Under the pieces are notes generated by a model, which searched no databases, had not been told where the DNA came from, and saw only the letters and a list, made by a program, of their open reading frames with translations. Position numbers and translations under genes: made by a program. From NCBI GenBank assembly GCA_964505295.1, contig CAZDHR010000237.1, positions 1 through 11,150 on the forward strand: a stretch of 11,150 nt of DNA, read 5' to 3'. This document shows, piece after piece, positions 1 to 7,582 of this stretch (positions are counted from its first letter, which is position 1; each line of letters begins with the position of its first letter). The stretch is from DATKZH01 sp964505295 (lineage in GTDB: Bacteria > Planctomycetota > Planctomycetia > Pirellulales > Thermoguttaceae).

Positions 1-539
1 TCGTAATCGAACCACGGGGCGCAGAGGCTCCAGCGCGCATCGGCCAGGCCGGACTGCCGGGAGATATCCGTAAACGTGCCGTCGCCGTTGTTGCGGTAGA
101 AGACGTTCGGCCCGTAGTTGAGCACGTAGAGATCGAGGTCGCCGTCGGCGTCGAAATCAGCGGCCGAGGCGCCCACTCCGAACGCCTTGTCGCCCACGCC
201 CGCCGCTTGCGTGGCGTCGGAGAACGTGCCGTCGCCGTTGTTCCGGTAGAGGCTATTGGCCAGCTTCCCACGGAGTTGGCGGCCGCGGTTGTCGCTCACG
301 TCTCGGAGCCAGCAACCGTTCAGGAAGTAGATGTCGAGCCAGCCGTCGCCGTCGTAGTCGAAGAACATGGCCCCGGCGCCGGTCCCTTCGACGATGTTGC
401 TCAGCTCGAAGTCGCCGAAACTGTGCTTCACCCGGATCCCGGCCTGCTCGGTGACGTCGGTAAAGATCGGCAGTTCCGCCCCGCGGGCCGCGGAGACTTG
501 AGCCACGATCGCAAGTGCCAGAATCGACGCAGACTTCAC
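1..539 (-). CDS. Secreted FG-GAP/VCBS repeat protein, CRTAC1-like (partial, C-terminus beyond window)
   Basis: The frame opens with GTG at 539 and stays open to the left edge (179 codons seen). The start overlaps the TGA of the upstream heme-protein gene as GTGA (536-539), which indicates translational coupling. Residues 1-20 form a signal peptide (KSASILALAIVAQVSA core) with likely cleavage at VSA/ARG or ARG/AEL. The mature part begins with a FTDVTEQAGI segment typical of CRTAC1/ASPIC-UnbV proteins. Two calcium-binding-like Asp repeats follow: D61-x-D63-G-D65-G with D69, and D128-x-D130-x-D132-G-D134-x-D136. Each repeat goes with a YRNNGDGTF block. Members of this family are exported beta-propeller proteins of unknown or adhesive function, and many end in an ASPIC/UnbV domain, which would lie outside this window. 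I infer that it works beside the co-expressed heme protein. The family call is good; the exact role is unknown. Confidence 0.87.
   Translation of the reverse strand, partial: MKSASILALAIVAQVSAARGAELPIFTDVTEQAGIRVKHSFGDFELSNIVEGTGAGAMFFDYDGDGWLDIYFLNGCWLRDVSDNRGRQLRGKLANSLYRNNGDGTFSDATQAAGVGDKAFGVGASAADFDADGDLDLYVLNYGPNVFYRNNGDGTFTDISRQSGLADARWSLCAPWFDY
73..250 (-). repeat. Coding direct repeat of the FG-GAP unit (two 28-bp copies 150 bp apart)
   Basis: Positions 73-100 and 223-250 are identical at 27 of 28 bases (g at 93, c at 243) and are exactly 150 bp (50 codons) apart in the same frame. They encode the YRNNGDGTF block of successive FG-GAP repeats. This is an internal protein repeat kept nearly identical at DNA level, not a mobile element. 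Confidence 0.8.
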
Positions 540-2641
540 TTGGTTTCTCCCGCGGTCTTGCCCGGCTTGCCCGGGAGACGGTCCGGCCCAAGGATTCCGT
601 CCCACGGCGCGCCTACGTCGATCCATTCCGCGATCGTTCGCTTCTCATGCTCCGTGAGCGGTTCCGCGTTCGCGGGCGGCATCCGCTTGACCGGGCCGCG
701 TGCGGCGACGGCGTCCCACGGGCGGGAGGTGTCGCGCCCGAACAGGCGCCAGGTGAGCGGGCTCGTGCGCGATCGGCCCGGGTGCGCGTACTTCCCCCAC
801 GGAGGCTTCTCTTCGTTTACGTCGCCGGGCGCGAGGAGGTTTTCATAGTCCCGGCTGAATCGCGCGATTCCGTCCGGGCCCGGCGCCGGCGTAAGATCGC
901 CATCCAGGAGAAGCGGCGTCTTGCCTTTATGACGGTGGCAGGGCGAGCACTTGGCGGCGAGGACCGGTGCCACGTCGCGGCGGAAGTCGACCGTCCGCCT
1001 CAGCTCGGGGGGCAGGGTCAACGGGACCGACGAGCGGCCGAGCGCGTCGACGAACAGGTTCTCGGGCACCAGCTCGCTGTCTTCATGGCAGCCGACGCAT
1101 CCCTGCCGTGCGTAATCCTTCACCCAAATCCAGCCGCAGCTTCGCAGGGCCATGCCGTCGGCGTCGAGCACTTGAAGCTCGATTGGCCTATTGGCCGGGA
1201 CCTCGATGTTGAAAGACCCGTCCTTCTCCAGGGGGATATCGCCGAGAATCCGCCGCCCCACGACCGGCGCAATCCCGTGGACCGACGAGCCCGGATACCG
1301 GGCGAAAGGGGAGGCCGCGCTCGCCGGCAAGTAGCCATCTGCTTTCTCGACGGCCACGGGGACCCCTTCCAACACGCGAAGCCGCGCGATCGATCCGGGG
1401 GGCAGCCAGGACCGCTCCAAATCCGACGTGTACACGTTGAGGCAGTAGAGCTTTCCCGAATAGGCCGACTTGTCGGGCTCTTCCGAAACCGCGGTCGAGC
1501 GGCCGTCCGGCTCGTCGCGCTCGGCGATCCGCTTGGCCTGGATCTCGTGGTATCGCGGATCGTCGAAGACCAGCTCGGCCTCGCCGGTGAGCGGATCGAG
1601 GCGCCAGACGCCGTGCGTGCCCGATCCGTCGCGGGGGCGCCTCGAGACAAGCACGCGCCCGTCCGGGAGCGGCGACGGCGAGTGGAACAGGCCGTCGGCT
1701 TCCTTGGTGATTCGGCGGTAGGAGTGCAGCGGGCGGCGAATGCACACCGAGGAGAGGCATCCGGCCCCGTCCCACGGGAGGCGGTCGGCCTCGACGAACA
1801 CTACCAGGCCGCTCTCCGTGGCGCAGGGCATCTGCTTGATGCGCCGGCCTTCGTACCCGGCGTACAGGGCCAAGTCGGCGCCGTCCAGGTTCACCCCAAA
1901 AATCCCCACCCGGCCCAGCAGCCCGTGATCCAGCCTCGCCCGTTGCCAACTGGCAAACACGAGCCGGCCGTCGTCCATCAGGAAGGGGTCGGCGTCGCTG
2001 GAGAGGTTGAACGTCAGGCGGCGGACCGCCGAGCCGTCGAGCTTGCACGAGTAGAGATGGGTGGCTTCGGCCTCGCCATACTCGTTCATTGTGCCGGCGC
2101 CGGCCACAAACGTGATGTGATACTCGGGCTGAGAGGGGACGCCCAGCGGCTTGAGCGTGTAGAGCGACGACTGATAGCACGGGCTGCGGCAGTCCCCCAG
2201 GTCCTTGGTGATCTGCCGGACGCCGGAGCCGTCGACGGCCATCTCGTAGATGTTCCAGGGGTCGGAGGCGGTGGGCTTCGCCGCGAAGAGGATACGGGCC
2301 GCGTCGAACGAGACATCCGGATCGCAGGCGCTGTGGAAGCCGCGCGACAGCACCCGCGCCGAGCCGTCCGCCGCGACCAGCAGCAGGCGCGCGCCCAGCC
2401 CGTACGTCCCCCGCAGCATCCCGCCCGCCACCGGCGGCTGCTTCTCCAACTCCGATCCGGCGGGCAGTTGGGCGACCACGAAGGGCCCATCGAGCCGCGT
2501 TTGCGAGCGAATCGCCGCGTCCTCTGCCGCGCTTGGGGGCCCCGCTCCCATCCCGATCAACGCCACACCGGAAAACCAGGCCAAGTACCCCGGCAAGAGC
2601 CGTCGGCTCTGCCCAGAGTGTGTCAAGCCAAGGTCAGTCAC
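536..2641 (-). CDS. HzsA-related secreted beta-propeller di-heme c-type cytochrome protein
   Basis: With GTG at 2641 the product has 701 residues. GTG is preceded by a G-rich run (GGGGGG, 3-nt spacing) and lies downstream of a strong promoter. Residues 1-40 look like a signal peptide: a RR-containing n-region, a hydrophobic core LAWFSGVALIGMGAG, and likely cleavage at PSA/AED. The body has PD40/TolB-like propeller strands such as DPDVSFDAARILFAAKP and IYEMAVDGSGVRQITKD, followed by a beta-rich DGSFNIEVPANRPIELQVL segment. There are two heme c motifs, CVGCH (515-519) and CSPCH (565-569). The second sits in a DFRRDVAPVLAAKCSPCH planctomycete-cytochrome context, and an RMPP motif and an EWIDVGAPW tail follow. 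This order matches the hydrazine synthase alpha family, but such homologues are widespread in planctomycetes that do not perform anammox, so hydrazine synthesis should not be assumed. I infer a periplasmic redox or sensing role. The frame is open upstream to ATG 2995, but that part shows no domain and precedes the promoter. The exact start is uncertain. Confidence 0.85.
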   Translation of the reverse strand: MTDLGLTHSGQSRRLLPGYLAWFSGVALIGMGAGPPSAAEDAAIRSQTRLDGPFVVAQLPAGSELEKQPPVAGGMLRGTYGLGARLLLVAADGSARVLSRGFHSACDPDVSFDAARILFAAKPTASDPWNIYEMAVDGSGVRQITKDLGDCRSPCYQSSLYTLKPLGVPSQPEYHITFVAGAGTMNEYGEAEATHLYSCKLDGSAVRRLTFNLSSDADPFLMDDGRLVFASWQRARLDHGLLGRVGIFGVNLDGADLALYAGYEGRRIKQMPCATESGLVVFVEADRLPWDGAGCLSSVCIRRPLHSYRRITKEADGLFHSPSPLPDGRVLVSRRPRDGSGTHGVWRLDPLTGEAELVFDDPRYHEIQAKRIAERDEPDGRSTAVSEEPDKSAYSGKLYCLNVYTSDLERSWLPPGSIARLRVLEGVPVAVEKADGYLPASAASPFARYPGSSVHGIAPVVGRRILGDIPLEKDGSFNIEVPANRPIELQVLDADGMALRSCGWIWVKDYARQGCVGCHEDSELVPENLFVDALGRSSVPLTLPPELRRTVDFRRDVAPVLAAKCSPCHRHKGKTPLLLDGDLTPAPGPDGIARFSRDYENLLAPGDVNEEKPPWGKYAHPGRSRTSPLTWRLFGRDTSRPWDAVAARGPVKRMPPANAEPLTEHEKRTIAEWIDVGAPWDGILGPDRLPGKPGKTAGETK

Positions 2642-3104
2642 TCGCCCCCCAAAAAATCTTCGCAAAACGGGCAATACCAATGGAATTAAGCAGATGAGAA
2701 AGAAGGCATCCCGGCACGATTTCCCACCACAGAGGGGCACGTGGCCGGGCACCCTCCCGGCAACGATCGCACACAATCGCCACCGGACCCTTTCGATTAT
2801 CAACCGCCAAAAGGTTGCGGTCAAGAATTCTGGCAACCGTTCGCGGGGATTTGAAAACGGTATGGGTAGTCTTGCGTGCAGCCTCGATTCCACGTCATCA
2901 TGCACGTGCCCAAGGACACACCCTAACCCCTTTTCAGGAAACACGTTAAGCGGGATGGCGAAGTGTTCGGGGACCGGGGTCGCGGGGGACCTCATCGTTC
3001 GTCCCGGGGGACGTCTTTCGTCCAGCGGCGCAGCCAGCCCTTCCGGGTTGTCCGAACCCCCCCGAGGCGATCGCCACCCGGAAGCGGACCGTGCCCGCGT
3101 CGCC
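2642..3104. other. Intergenic region between heme-protein gene and amidohydrolase remnant
   Basis: No convincing gene is seen on either strand. Frames are open because of the high GC content, but the translations are low-complexity and have no recognisable domain. The stretch holds the minus-strand promoter at 2796-2824, its leader, and a short motif near 2917-2942 (minus strand: GAAAAGGGGTTAGGGTGTGT). That motif resembles terminal sequences found around REP-associated/IS200-like elements. No clear intrinsic terminator follows the amidohydrolase remnant. Confidence 0.55.
2796..2824 (-). promoter_or_regulatory. Predicted sigma70-type promoter for the heme-protein/FG-GAP operon
   Basis: Read on the minus strand, TTGACC (2824-2819) and GATAAT (2801-2796) are separated by 17 nt. 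Each hexamer matches the consensus at five of six positions. Transcription would begin near 2789, giving a leader of about 150 nt before the GTG at 2641. Its position rules against translation starting at the ATG at 2995. Confidence 0.6.
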
Positions 3105-3788
3105 TCACGGCTGCGCCCCCGTCTTCGCCTCGTCTTGGCCGAAGTAGCCGAGTTGCGTCAGGGCTTCGGCGACGTGCGGGTAGATCCGCATCGCGTTGCG
3201 GAAGTAGATCTTCTCCAGCACGTCCAACGGCAGCGACAAGCCGCGCAGCTTGTGCTCGTCCTCGATGCCGCAGGGCAGTTCCTTGTCCGTCTCCAGAAAA
3301 TCGAAGTACCGCTGGTACTGCGGGACCTTGTCCCGGATCTTCGGGAACTTCTTGTCGAGGACCGGCACGCACCACACGCTGGCCATGTCGGTTCCGAACA
3401 GGATTCGATCGGCGTGCTCGATCATGAACGCGCGCAGATTGTCGCGTCCCACGCCGTGCAGGAAGTTGGGCGTCGTGGCCAGATCGACGTGCAAATTGGG
3501 ATAGGTCGCGAGCATGTACCGCAGGTAGTCCAACTGCTCGTCGGAGAGGCACAGCCACAGCATGTGGGCGTTGACCACCACCAGCCGCGGGTGCTTCTTC
3601 AGCACGTTCTCCCAGGCATGCTGCTGCCGCCAGAACTCCACCGGTTCGGAAAACCACTGCGTGCGCCGGCCGAAGGTCCCGCAGGGGTCCGCCACGTGGG
3701 GCGACGCCGCCACCATGCCGATCTGTTCCATCTTGTCGAAGGTCGGGTCGTTCGCCGCCCGGTCGATCAACTCAAACGTCTCAAGAAG
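3105..3788 (-). pseudogene. Amidohydrolase family 2 enzyme, N-terminally truncated remnant
   Basis: About 227 residues of a metal-dependent TIM-barrel hydrolase (Amidohydro_2 type) are readable. They begin at LLETFELIDRAANDPTFDKM and end with AKTGAQP and a TGA stop. Family features visible are the central His in VVNAHMLW, the strand and loop LHVDLATT, and the catalytic-Asp motif RILFGTDM. A YQRYFDFLETDKE segment and YFRNAMRIYP follow near the C-terminus, as in other members. The N-terminal HxH metal ligands and roughly the first 100 or more residues of a normal protein of about 350 are absent. Upstream of 3788 the same frame gives Arg/Ser/Pro-rich non-homologous sequence back to an ATG at 3905, so that ATG is not a credible original start. 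The enzyme is therefore probably inactive. A sequencing frameshift cannot alone explain the loss, because no HxH region is seen in the other frames. Confidence 0.7.
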
Positions 3789-3792
3789 GGAG

Positions 3793-4020
3793 CTAGCGGA
3801 CCACTTCTTCAAACATCGGGCCGTGGACGTTGAGCGCGGCGAGGGAGATCGGCGAGTCGGTCTTTCCCAGCGACATCTTCTCGTGCCGGCGGCCCTCGCC
3901 GACAATCCAGATTTCGCCTCCCGGCGCGGCCAAGCGGCTCGCGATTACCGGGTGAAGCACTTCGACCGCGATGTGCTCGCGGCGCGATTCCCGTGGTTGT
4001 TGTCGTGGCTGACGGAAACC
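3793..4020 (-). pseudogene. Unidentified frameshifted gene fragment
   Basis: The minus strand from 3978 to a TAG at 3793 reads as a protein-like segment of about 61 residues. It includes IAVEVLHPVIASRL, GGEIWIVGEG and SPISLAALNVHGPMFEEVVR. Just upstream, a different frame gives VSVSHDNNHGNR, which looks like the continuation of the same protein, so a one-base shift lies near 3980. I do not recognise the family. The stop falls about 5 bp before the readable amidohydrolase fragment begins in another frame. It may be the tail of a separate decayed gene, or the damaged front of the same locus. Compositionally it looks like former coding sequence, but this rests on reading quality only. Confidence 0.4.
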
Positions 4021-4079
4021 GGGACGGTCGAGGCCCCGCAGGGAGAACCAGCAGAAGGCCGCGATCTTCCGCGTCGGAA

Positions 4080-4390
4080 AGCGGCCAAGTCGGGGGGCAG
4101 GCGAAGCACGCGCCGGATGACCGCGCGACGAAGCCTGCCTGCGTGCGGAAATCCACCCCGCCAAAGGTCCGAATCACCAGGAGTTTGCGCCAGAGCCGGG
4201 CGATCAGCGCGACGGCGGCTCCACGGGACTCGATCGCTGCCGCGCCGCAGTGCAGGGTGATCACGTCGGCAAAGCGTGCCGCCCAGAAGACCCGGGCCAA
4301 CTCCGCGGGTATGCGGAAGAGGCTCGCCAGCGTTCGGTCGCGGACGGGAGGCGTGGGGACAAGCGTCAAGGCCGCGTCGGGCACCGCTTC
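4080..4390 (-). pseudogene. Glycosyltransferase family 4 remnant (N-terminal domain fragment)
   Basis: Frame positions 4390-4121 on the minus strand read as the acceptor-side Rossmann domain of a GT4 enzyme. They show LTLVPTPPVRDRTLASLFRI, then FADVITLHCG, then LWRKLLVIRTFGGVDFR, which matches the usual 'ADVVHLH...R.FGG' layout. The frame then loses sense, and from about 4140 to 4080 another frame continues with GRLRRAVIRRVLRLPPDLAA, as expected after the FGG motif. A single-base shift therefore lies near 4140. The first 40 or so residues and the whole C-terminal nucleotide-sugar domain with its EX7E motif are missing. It points away from the intact polysaccharide genes that start at 4572 and is probably a relic of an older version of that locus. 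Confidence 0.6.
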
Positions 4391-4409
4391 TTGGGGAGAA
4401 AATCTCCTA

Positions 4410-4438
4410 TTGTGCAAAGCCTTAGGAGCCATTATTAT
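4410..4438 (+). promoter_or_regulatory. Possible promoter for the polysaccharide gene cluster
   Basis: TTGTGC (4410-4415) and TATTAT (4433-4438) are separated by 17 nt. They lie in a locally AT-rich patch of otherwise GC-rich DNA, about 130 nt ahead of the flippase start. The -10 match is good (5/6) and the -35 is weaker (4/6). The stretch between 4439 and 4571 shows no other gene. Confidence 0.4.
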
Positions 4439-4571
4439 CACAGCCGAAGTTATGCCCCTACAGCGGGTAAGCCCACCACCCGAAAATGGCACAGCCGACA
4501 GCGGTACGCGAGCCGGCTCCGCACCGGTGAACTGGGCGTCCTTTCCAACCCTCAAGACGTTCCACGCTTAC

Positions 4572-6011
4572 ATGCTGCCCGCCAATCTGCGACCAGGAAG
4601 CAAGCTGTTTGGTGAGCTGAGGAGAATAGTATCCTTCGGCTTTTGGGAGGCTGCGGCAAGAGGCTGCAACTGGGCGACGATGGCGCTTCTTCCGCTCCTG
4701 CTCACCCTCGAAGAATATGGGCAGGTCGGGCTGATCGTTTCCATCCAAGCCCTGGTGGCAAGCGTGCTTCTTTTCGGCCAGGACCGGTCGATCCTTCGCT
4801 TCTATGGTTCCGAGGAAAATCGGCCGCGATTCCTGAACACCGTCGTTTGGCTGTGGGCCGGTTTCTCCGTGATCCTGCTGTTCTTCCTATGCCCTGTCGC
4901 GGTGTTCTCGGGCGGGAGGATCTTTGGAGTACCCGTCTTCCCTCACCTCGTGCTTCTCTACCTTGCACTGGTCTTCCTGAACCTCAATAGGTTTTGCATT
5001 TGCATTAGCCGCGTGAACGGGGCGTTGCATCATTTCGCCATGTTTCGCTGCGGGTTTGAAGTGCTCAAGTTGGTGGCGGTGTTGGCGATCACCGGCAGCA
5101 TAGGAACTAGTCTCGGCTACGTCCTCGGGCTTGCGGCTGCGCTTCTCGTGACGACCTGTTTTGGAGTTCCGTTCCTTCACCACCGCGCTGGGGGTGCATT
5201 TGAACCGCCTACGGCCGCACGGCTTTGCCATTTTGGATGGCCGTTCGTTTTCCACCTCCTCAGCGGAAGCGTTCTCAGCTACTTCAGCCGTTTTACCTTG
5301 CACGTATTCAGCGACAGCAGGGCGGTCGGGCTCTACACGCTCGCCTGCACGATTGGCGCGGGCGTGTTTGTGTTTTACGCGGCCCTCGCGTCCTATTTCG
5401 AGCCGGCGATCTACCGGTTTGCGGAGGACCGGGAAAGGAGTGAGAGATGGCTGAGTGCTTTCGGTCTGGCCGCCGTCGGGTCCGCGTCGTTCTTGGGAAT
5501 TGCGATTCTCGTGTTCCTGCCCTTCGTCGTGGAGCGGTTCTTGGGTCCTGCGTACCAGGAGATAAGCGGACTCGTGCCGATCATTCTGGCGTCCACCCTG
5601 GTTTGGCCCATCTATCTTCAGGGCCACTACCGCCTCATGGTCTATCGAAAAACGCCATGGCTCGCGCTGAGCACCTTTCTTGCGGCGGTTGTGAATATCC
5701 TCCTGAATCTTGCTCTCATCCCCCGGTTGGGTGTTCAGGGGGCGGCGCTGGCTCTCCTCTTTTCCAATTTGTTCCTTTGCTTGCTTCTGTACGCAGTCTC
5801 GGTCCGCTCCGGCCGATTGCCCTGGCACAGCATTCGTGGCCTTCCCGGGGTGGCTGTCGTCGTTGCGTGTTCTCTCGGGCTGGCCTTTGCTGAGTCCACG
5901 CCGATTTGCGTGCTCTTGCTGACCCTCGTAGTTGTCTTTTCAGTCGGTTCTCTGACCAGGGACGTACACGGAGCCTGGTCTCGTGTGAATGTGGCCGGAC
6001 AAGACGCGTAG
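4572..6011 (+). CDS. Polysaccharide flippase, Wzx/MOP superfamily
   Basis: The 479-residue protein is almost entirely hydrophobic helices, about 12 by eye, the usual size and topology of Wzx/RfbX-type lipid-linked oligosaccharide flippases. Family-like features are the N-terminal amphipathic stretch ending in a small-residue helix, EEYGQVGLIVSIQALVA for helix 2, the mid-protein PFVFHLLSGSVLSYFSRFTL, and the late NILLNLALIPRLGVQGAALA block. The last of these is highly characteristic of the polysaccharide_synt/MATE-like fold. It acts in the cytoplasmic membrane, moving undecaprenyl-linked repeat units to the outer face. I chose ATG 4572 because homology-like sequence begins there. The frame is open back to 3993 but upstream is Arg/Ser-rich with no domain. 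No good ribosome site precedes it, and GTG 4527 is an alternative start. Wzy follows after 35 bp. Confidence 0.86.
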   Translation: MLPANLRPGSKLFGELRRIVSFGFWEAAARGCNWATMALLPLLLTLEEYGQVGLIVSIQALVASVLLFGQDRSILRFYGSEENRPRFLNTVVWLWAGFSVILLFFLCPVAVFSGGRIFGVPVFPHLVLLYLALVFLNLNRFCICISRVNGALHHFAMFRCGFEVLKLVAVLAITGSIGTSLGYVLGLAAALLVTTCFGVPFLHHRAGGAFEPPTAARLCHFGWPFVFHLLSGSVLSYFSRFTLHVFSDSRAVGLYTLACTIGAGVFVFYAALASYFEPAIYRFAEDRERSERWLSAFGLAAVGSASFLGIAILVFLPFVVERFLGPAYQEISGLVPIILASTLVWPIYLQGHYRLMVYRKTPWLALSTFLAAVVNILLNLALIPRLGVQGAALALLFSNLFLCLLLYAVSVRSGRLPWHSIRGLPGVAVVVACSLGLAFAESTPICVLLLTLVVVFSVGSLTRDVHGAWSRVNVAGQDA

Positions 6012-6046
6012 CGGGAACTGCCCGGAATTCCCCCGCCTGACTGACG

Positions 6047-7582
6047 ATGATTTTCCTGAAATCGCTGAGATTGCCGTTTTTTCCACACCTGTTCCTGGTG
6101 GCGATATGGTTCCCGGTATGGATGCTGGGTGCCCGGGCTGCCGGCGTGATGCCGTGGCTGTGTCTGGTCTCGTTCTATTGGGCAATTCGCCACGCACTTT
6201 ACGAAGCCAGGATCCCGAGTCATTTCACTTGGTTCATATGCACGTACTCCAGCCTCTTCCTTGTCTATCCGACTCTTGCGCCTCTGCTGGGAACGGAGAT
6301 CCCCGTCAGCGGCGAGACCTTCGTCGACTACTGCTTCCTAACGGCATGCGGACTGCACCTATTCATTCTCGCCTATCATTACTCGTGGACCAAAGGAGGT
6401 AGACGTCCCTGGCCGACAACCTATCGGATGAACTGGGCGACGCTGCCCGTGGTGACCGGCTTGCTTCTGATCTTGAGTTTTCTTGCCATCGGGCTGGTGG
6501 TCGTGGAGGCGGGCTCCTTTTCGGCGATTCGCGAGGCGACCCGTGTGGAAAGGAAGTTCCAAGGAGGGAGCCTTGCCCTCCTCGCGGCATACATGCTTTC
6601 GTTCGGCTCCGTCTTCTTTCCGCTGATGGCAGTTCTCGCCAGGAGACAGCGTTTGAGGATGGCCGTCGTGGTGCCGGCCATCCTCGTCCTCGAGTACCTG
6701 GTGTTCTGGGCATTTCGCGCGAGGACTTCGTTCGTTTTGCATAGCCTCGCGTTTCTCGTGGGCTGGTACGTAATCTATCCCCGGGCAATTGCTGTCGAGC
6801 TGGCGCGTGACTGGAGCCTTTCTGTGACCAGGAAGATCACGCTGGCCGCCGCTGTGGTGACGATCGTGGCGGTCGCCCTGTTCATGAAAAGCTTTCGCGG
6901 CCAGATTGAATCGGTCCACTCGATCCGCGACGTGGAACTGAACGTGGCGGCGACTCTCGAACGGGCTTTTCACCAAGGCGACTTGGGATACTCGAAGGTG
7001 GTCTTCCCGATCCTGGAGTTGGTCCCCCGGACGTATGGGCATCTCTACGGCCAGTCGTATTACCGCCTCCTGTTTGTCCCCATCCCCCACTCCATTTGGC
7101 CCGACAAGCCAGCCAACACCCAAAGAATCGTGGCTCACTGGCTCGATCCTGGCGCGTCGTCCCAGCAAACGACGCCCGTGGGAATTATGGGAGATCTGTA
7201 CGTCAACTTCGGTCATGTGGGCGTGTTGGGCATGTTGGTGTTCGGCTACGTCTTCGGAATGCTCGACCGCGGCACTCGTCTGAGCGACGTGCTATTGGTA
7301 TCGGTCTCCTTTGCGATGATCTTGCACTTGGTGCGTGGCGGCTTCACCAATCCGATCCTGAACTTCATCGTCTACATGGTGGCGGCCAAACTGGTAACGT
7401 CCTACGTTGAACTACGGCCTTCAGACCAGGAGCATTCAGAGGGATCCTTGGTTCCAGAGTATCACTTCGGGGAAATGCCTGCAAAACGTGGTACCGAAAC
7501 GCCATCCGTAGCACAACCTATGGTATCCGGACGTAGGGGGCAGTGCTTTGCGCCCAGGACCGGACTGCGGAGGGAACCATGA
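6047..7582 (+). CDS. Polysaccharide polymerase, Wzy-type (O-antigen/oligosaccharide repeat polymerase)
   Basis: The 511-residue multi-spanning membrane protein has about 10-12 helices from residue 10 to 450. A larger external loop at about 285-390 carries RTYGHLYGQSYYRLLF, PIPHSIWPDKPANTQ (about 343-357) and TTPVGIMGDLYVNFGHVG (about 375). This 'P..iWP.KP ... G.lYvNFG..G' arrangement is the recognisable core of oligosaccharide repeat polymerases, whose sequences otherwise diverge strongly. It would join flipped repeat units on the periplasmic side. The last 60 or so residues are hydrophilic, Pro/Gly/Arg-rich and probably cytoplasmic. The stop overlaps the next start as ATGA (7579-7582). The ribosome site before ATG 6047 is weak, so coupling to the flippase gene is likely. 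Confidence 0.85.
   Translation: MIFLKSLRLPFFPHLFLVAIWFPVWMLGARAAGVMPWLCLVSFYWAIRHALYEARIPSHFTWFICTYSSLFLVYPTLAPLLGTEIPVSGETFVDYCFLTACGLHLFILAYHYSWTKGGRRPWPTTYRMNWATLPVVTGLLLILSFLAIGLVVVEAGSFSAIREATRVERKFQGGSLALLAAYMLSFGSVFFPLMAVLARRQRLRMAVVVPAILVLEYLVFWAFRARTSFVLHSLAFLVGWYVIYPRAIAVELARDWSLSVTRKITLAAAVVTIVAVALFMKSFRGQIESVHSIRDVELNVAATLERAFHQGDLGYSKVVFPILELVPRTYGHLYGQSYYRLLFVPIPHSIWPDKPANTQRIVAHWLDPGASSQQTTPVGIMGDLYVNFGHVGVLGMLVFGYVFGMLDRGTRLSDVLLVSVSFAMILHLVRGGFTNPILNFIVYMVAAKLVTSYVELRPSDQEHSEGSLVPEYHFGEMPAKRGTETPSVAQPMVSGRRGQCFAPRTGLRREP

Noticed and set aside
73..250. Short direct repeats that might suggest a CRISPR or mobile array
   Set aside because: There are only two copies, in frame and exactly 150 bp apart, and they encode the FG-GAP repeat block.
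253..591. A minus-strand frame starting at ATG 591
   Set aside because: It overlaps the end of the heme gene and the start of the FG-GAP gene in the wrong frame. The GTG at 539 gives a signal peptide and the repeat motifs.
515..2689. A 724-codon open frame on the plus strand opposite the heme-protein gene
   Set aside because: It is Arg/Gly/Pro-rich with no domain, and it is explained by the GC-rich third-position pattern of the real minus-strand gene, which shows clear heme and propeller motifs.
2250..3833. A 527-codon open frame on the plus strand
   Set aside because: It runs antisense across the start of the heme gene, the intergenic region and the amidohydrolase remnant. It has no coherent protein features, and the minus strand explains the region better.
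3993..4571. Upstream extension of the flippase frame
   Set aside because: The 193 codons are Arg/Ser-rich without domain features and run antisense through the GT4 remnant. The possible promoter at 4410-4438 lies inside this stretch.
4887..5828. A 313-codon minus-strand frame opposite the flippase gene
   Set aside because: It is highly charged, low-complexity antisense of a hydrophobic membrane protein, a common artefact of this kind of sequence.
6359..7216. A 285-codon minus-strand frame opposite the polymerase gene
   Set aside because: Its hydrophilic His/Arg/Asp-rich translation mirrors the codons of the membrane protein, with no recognisable motif.
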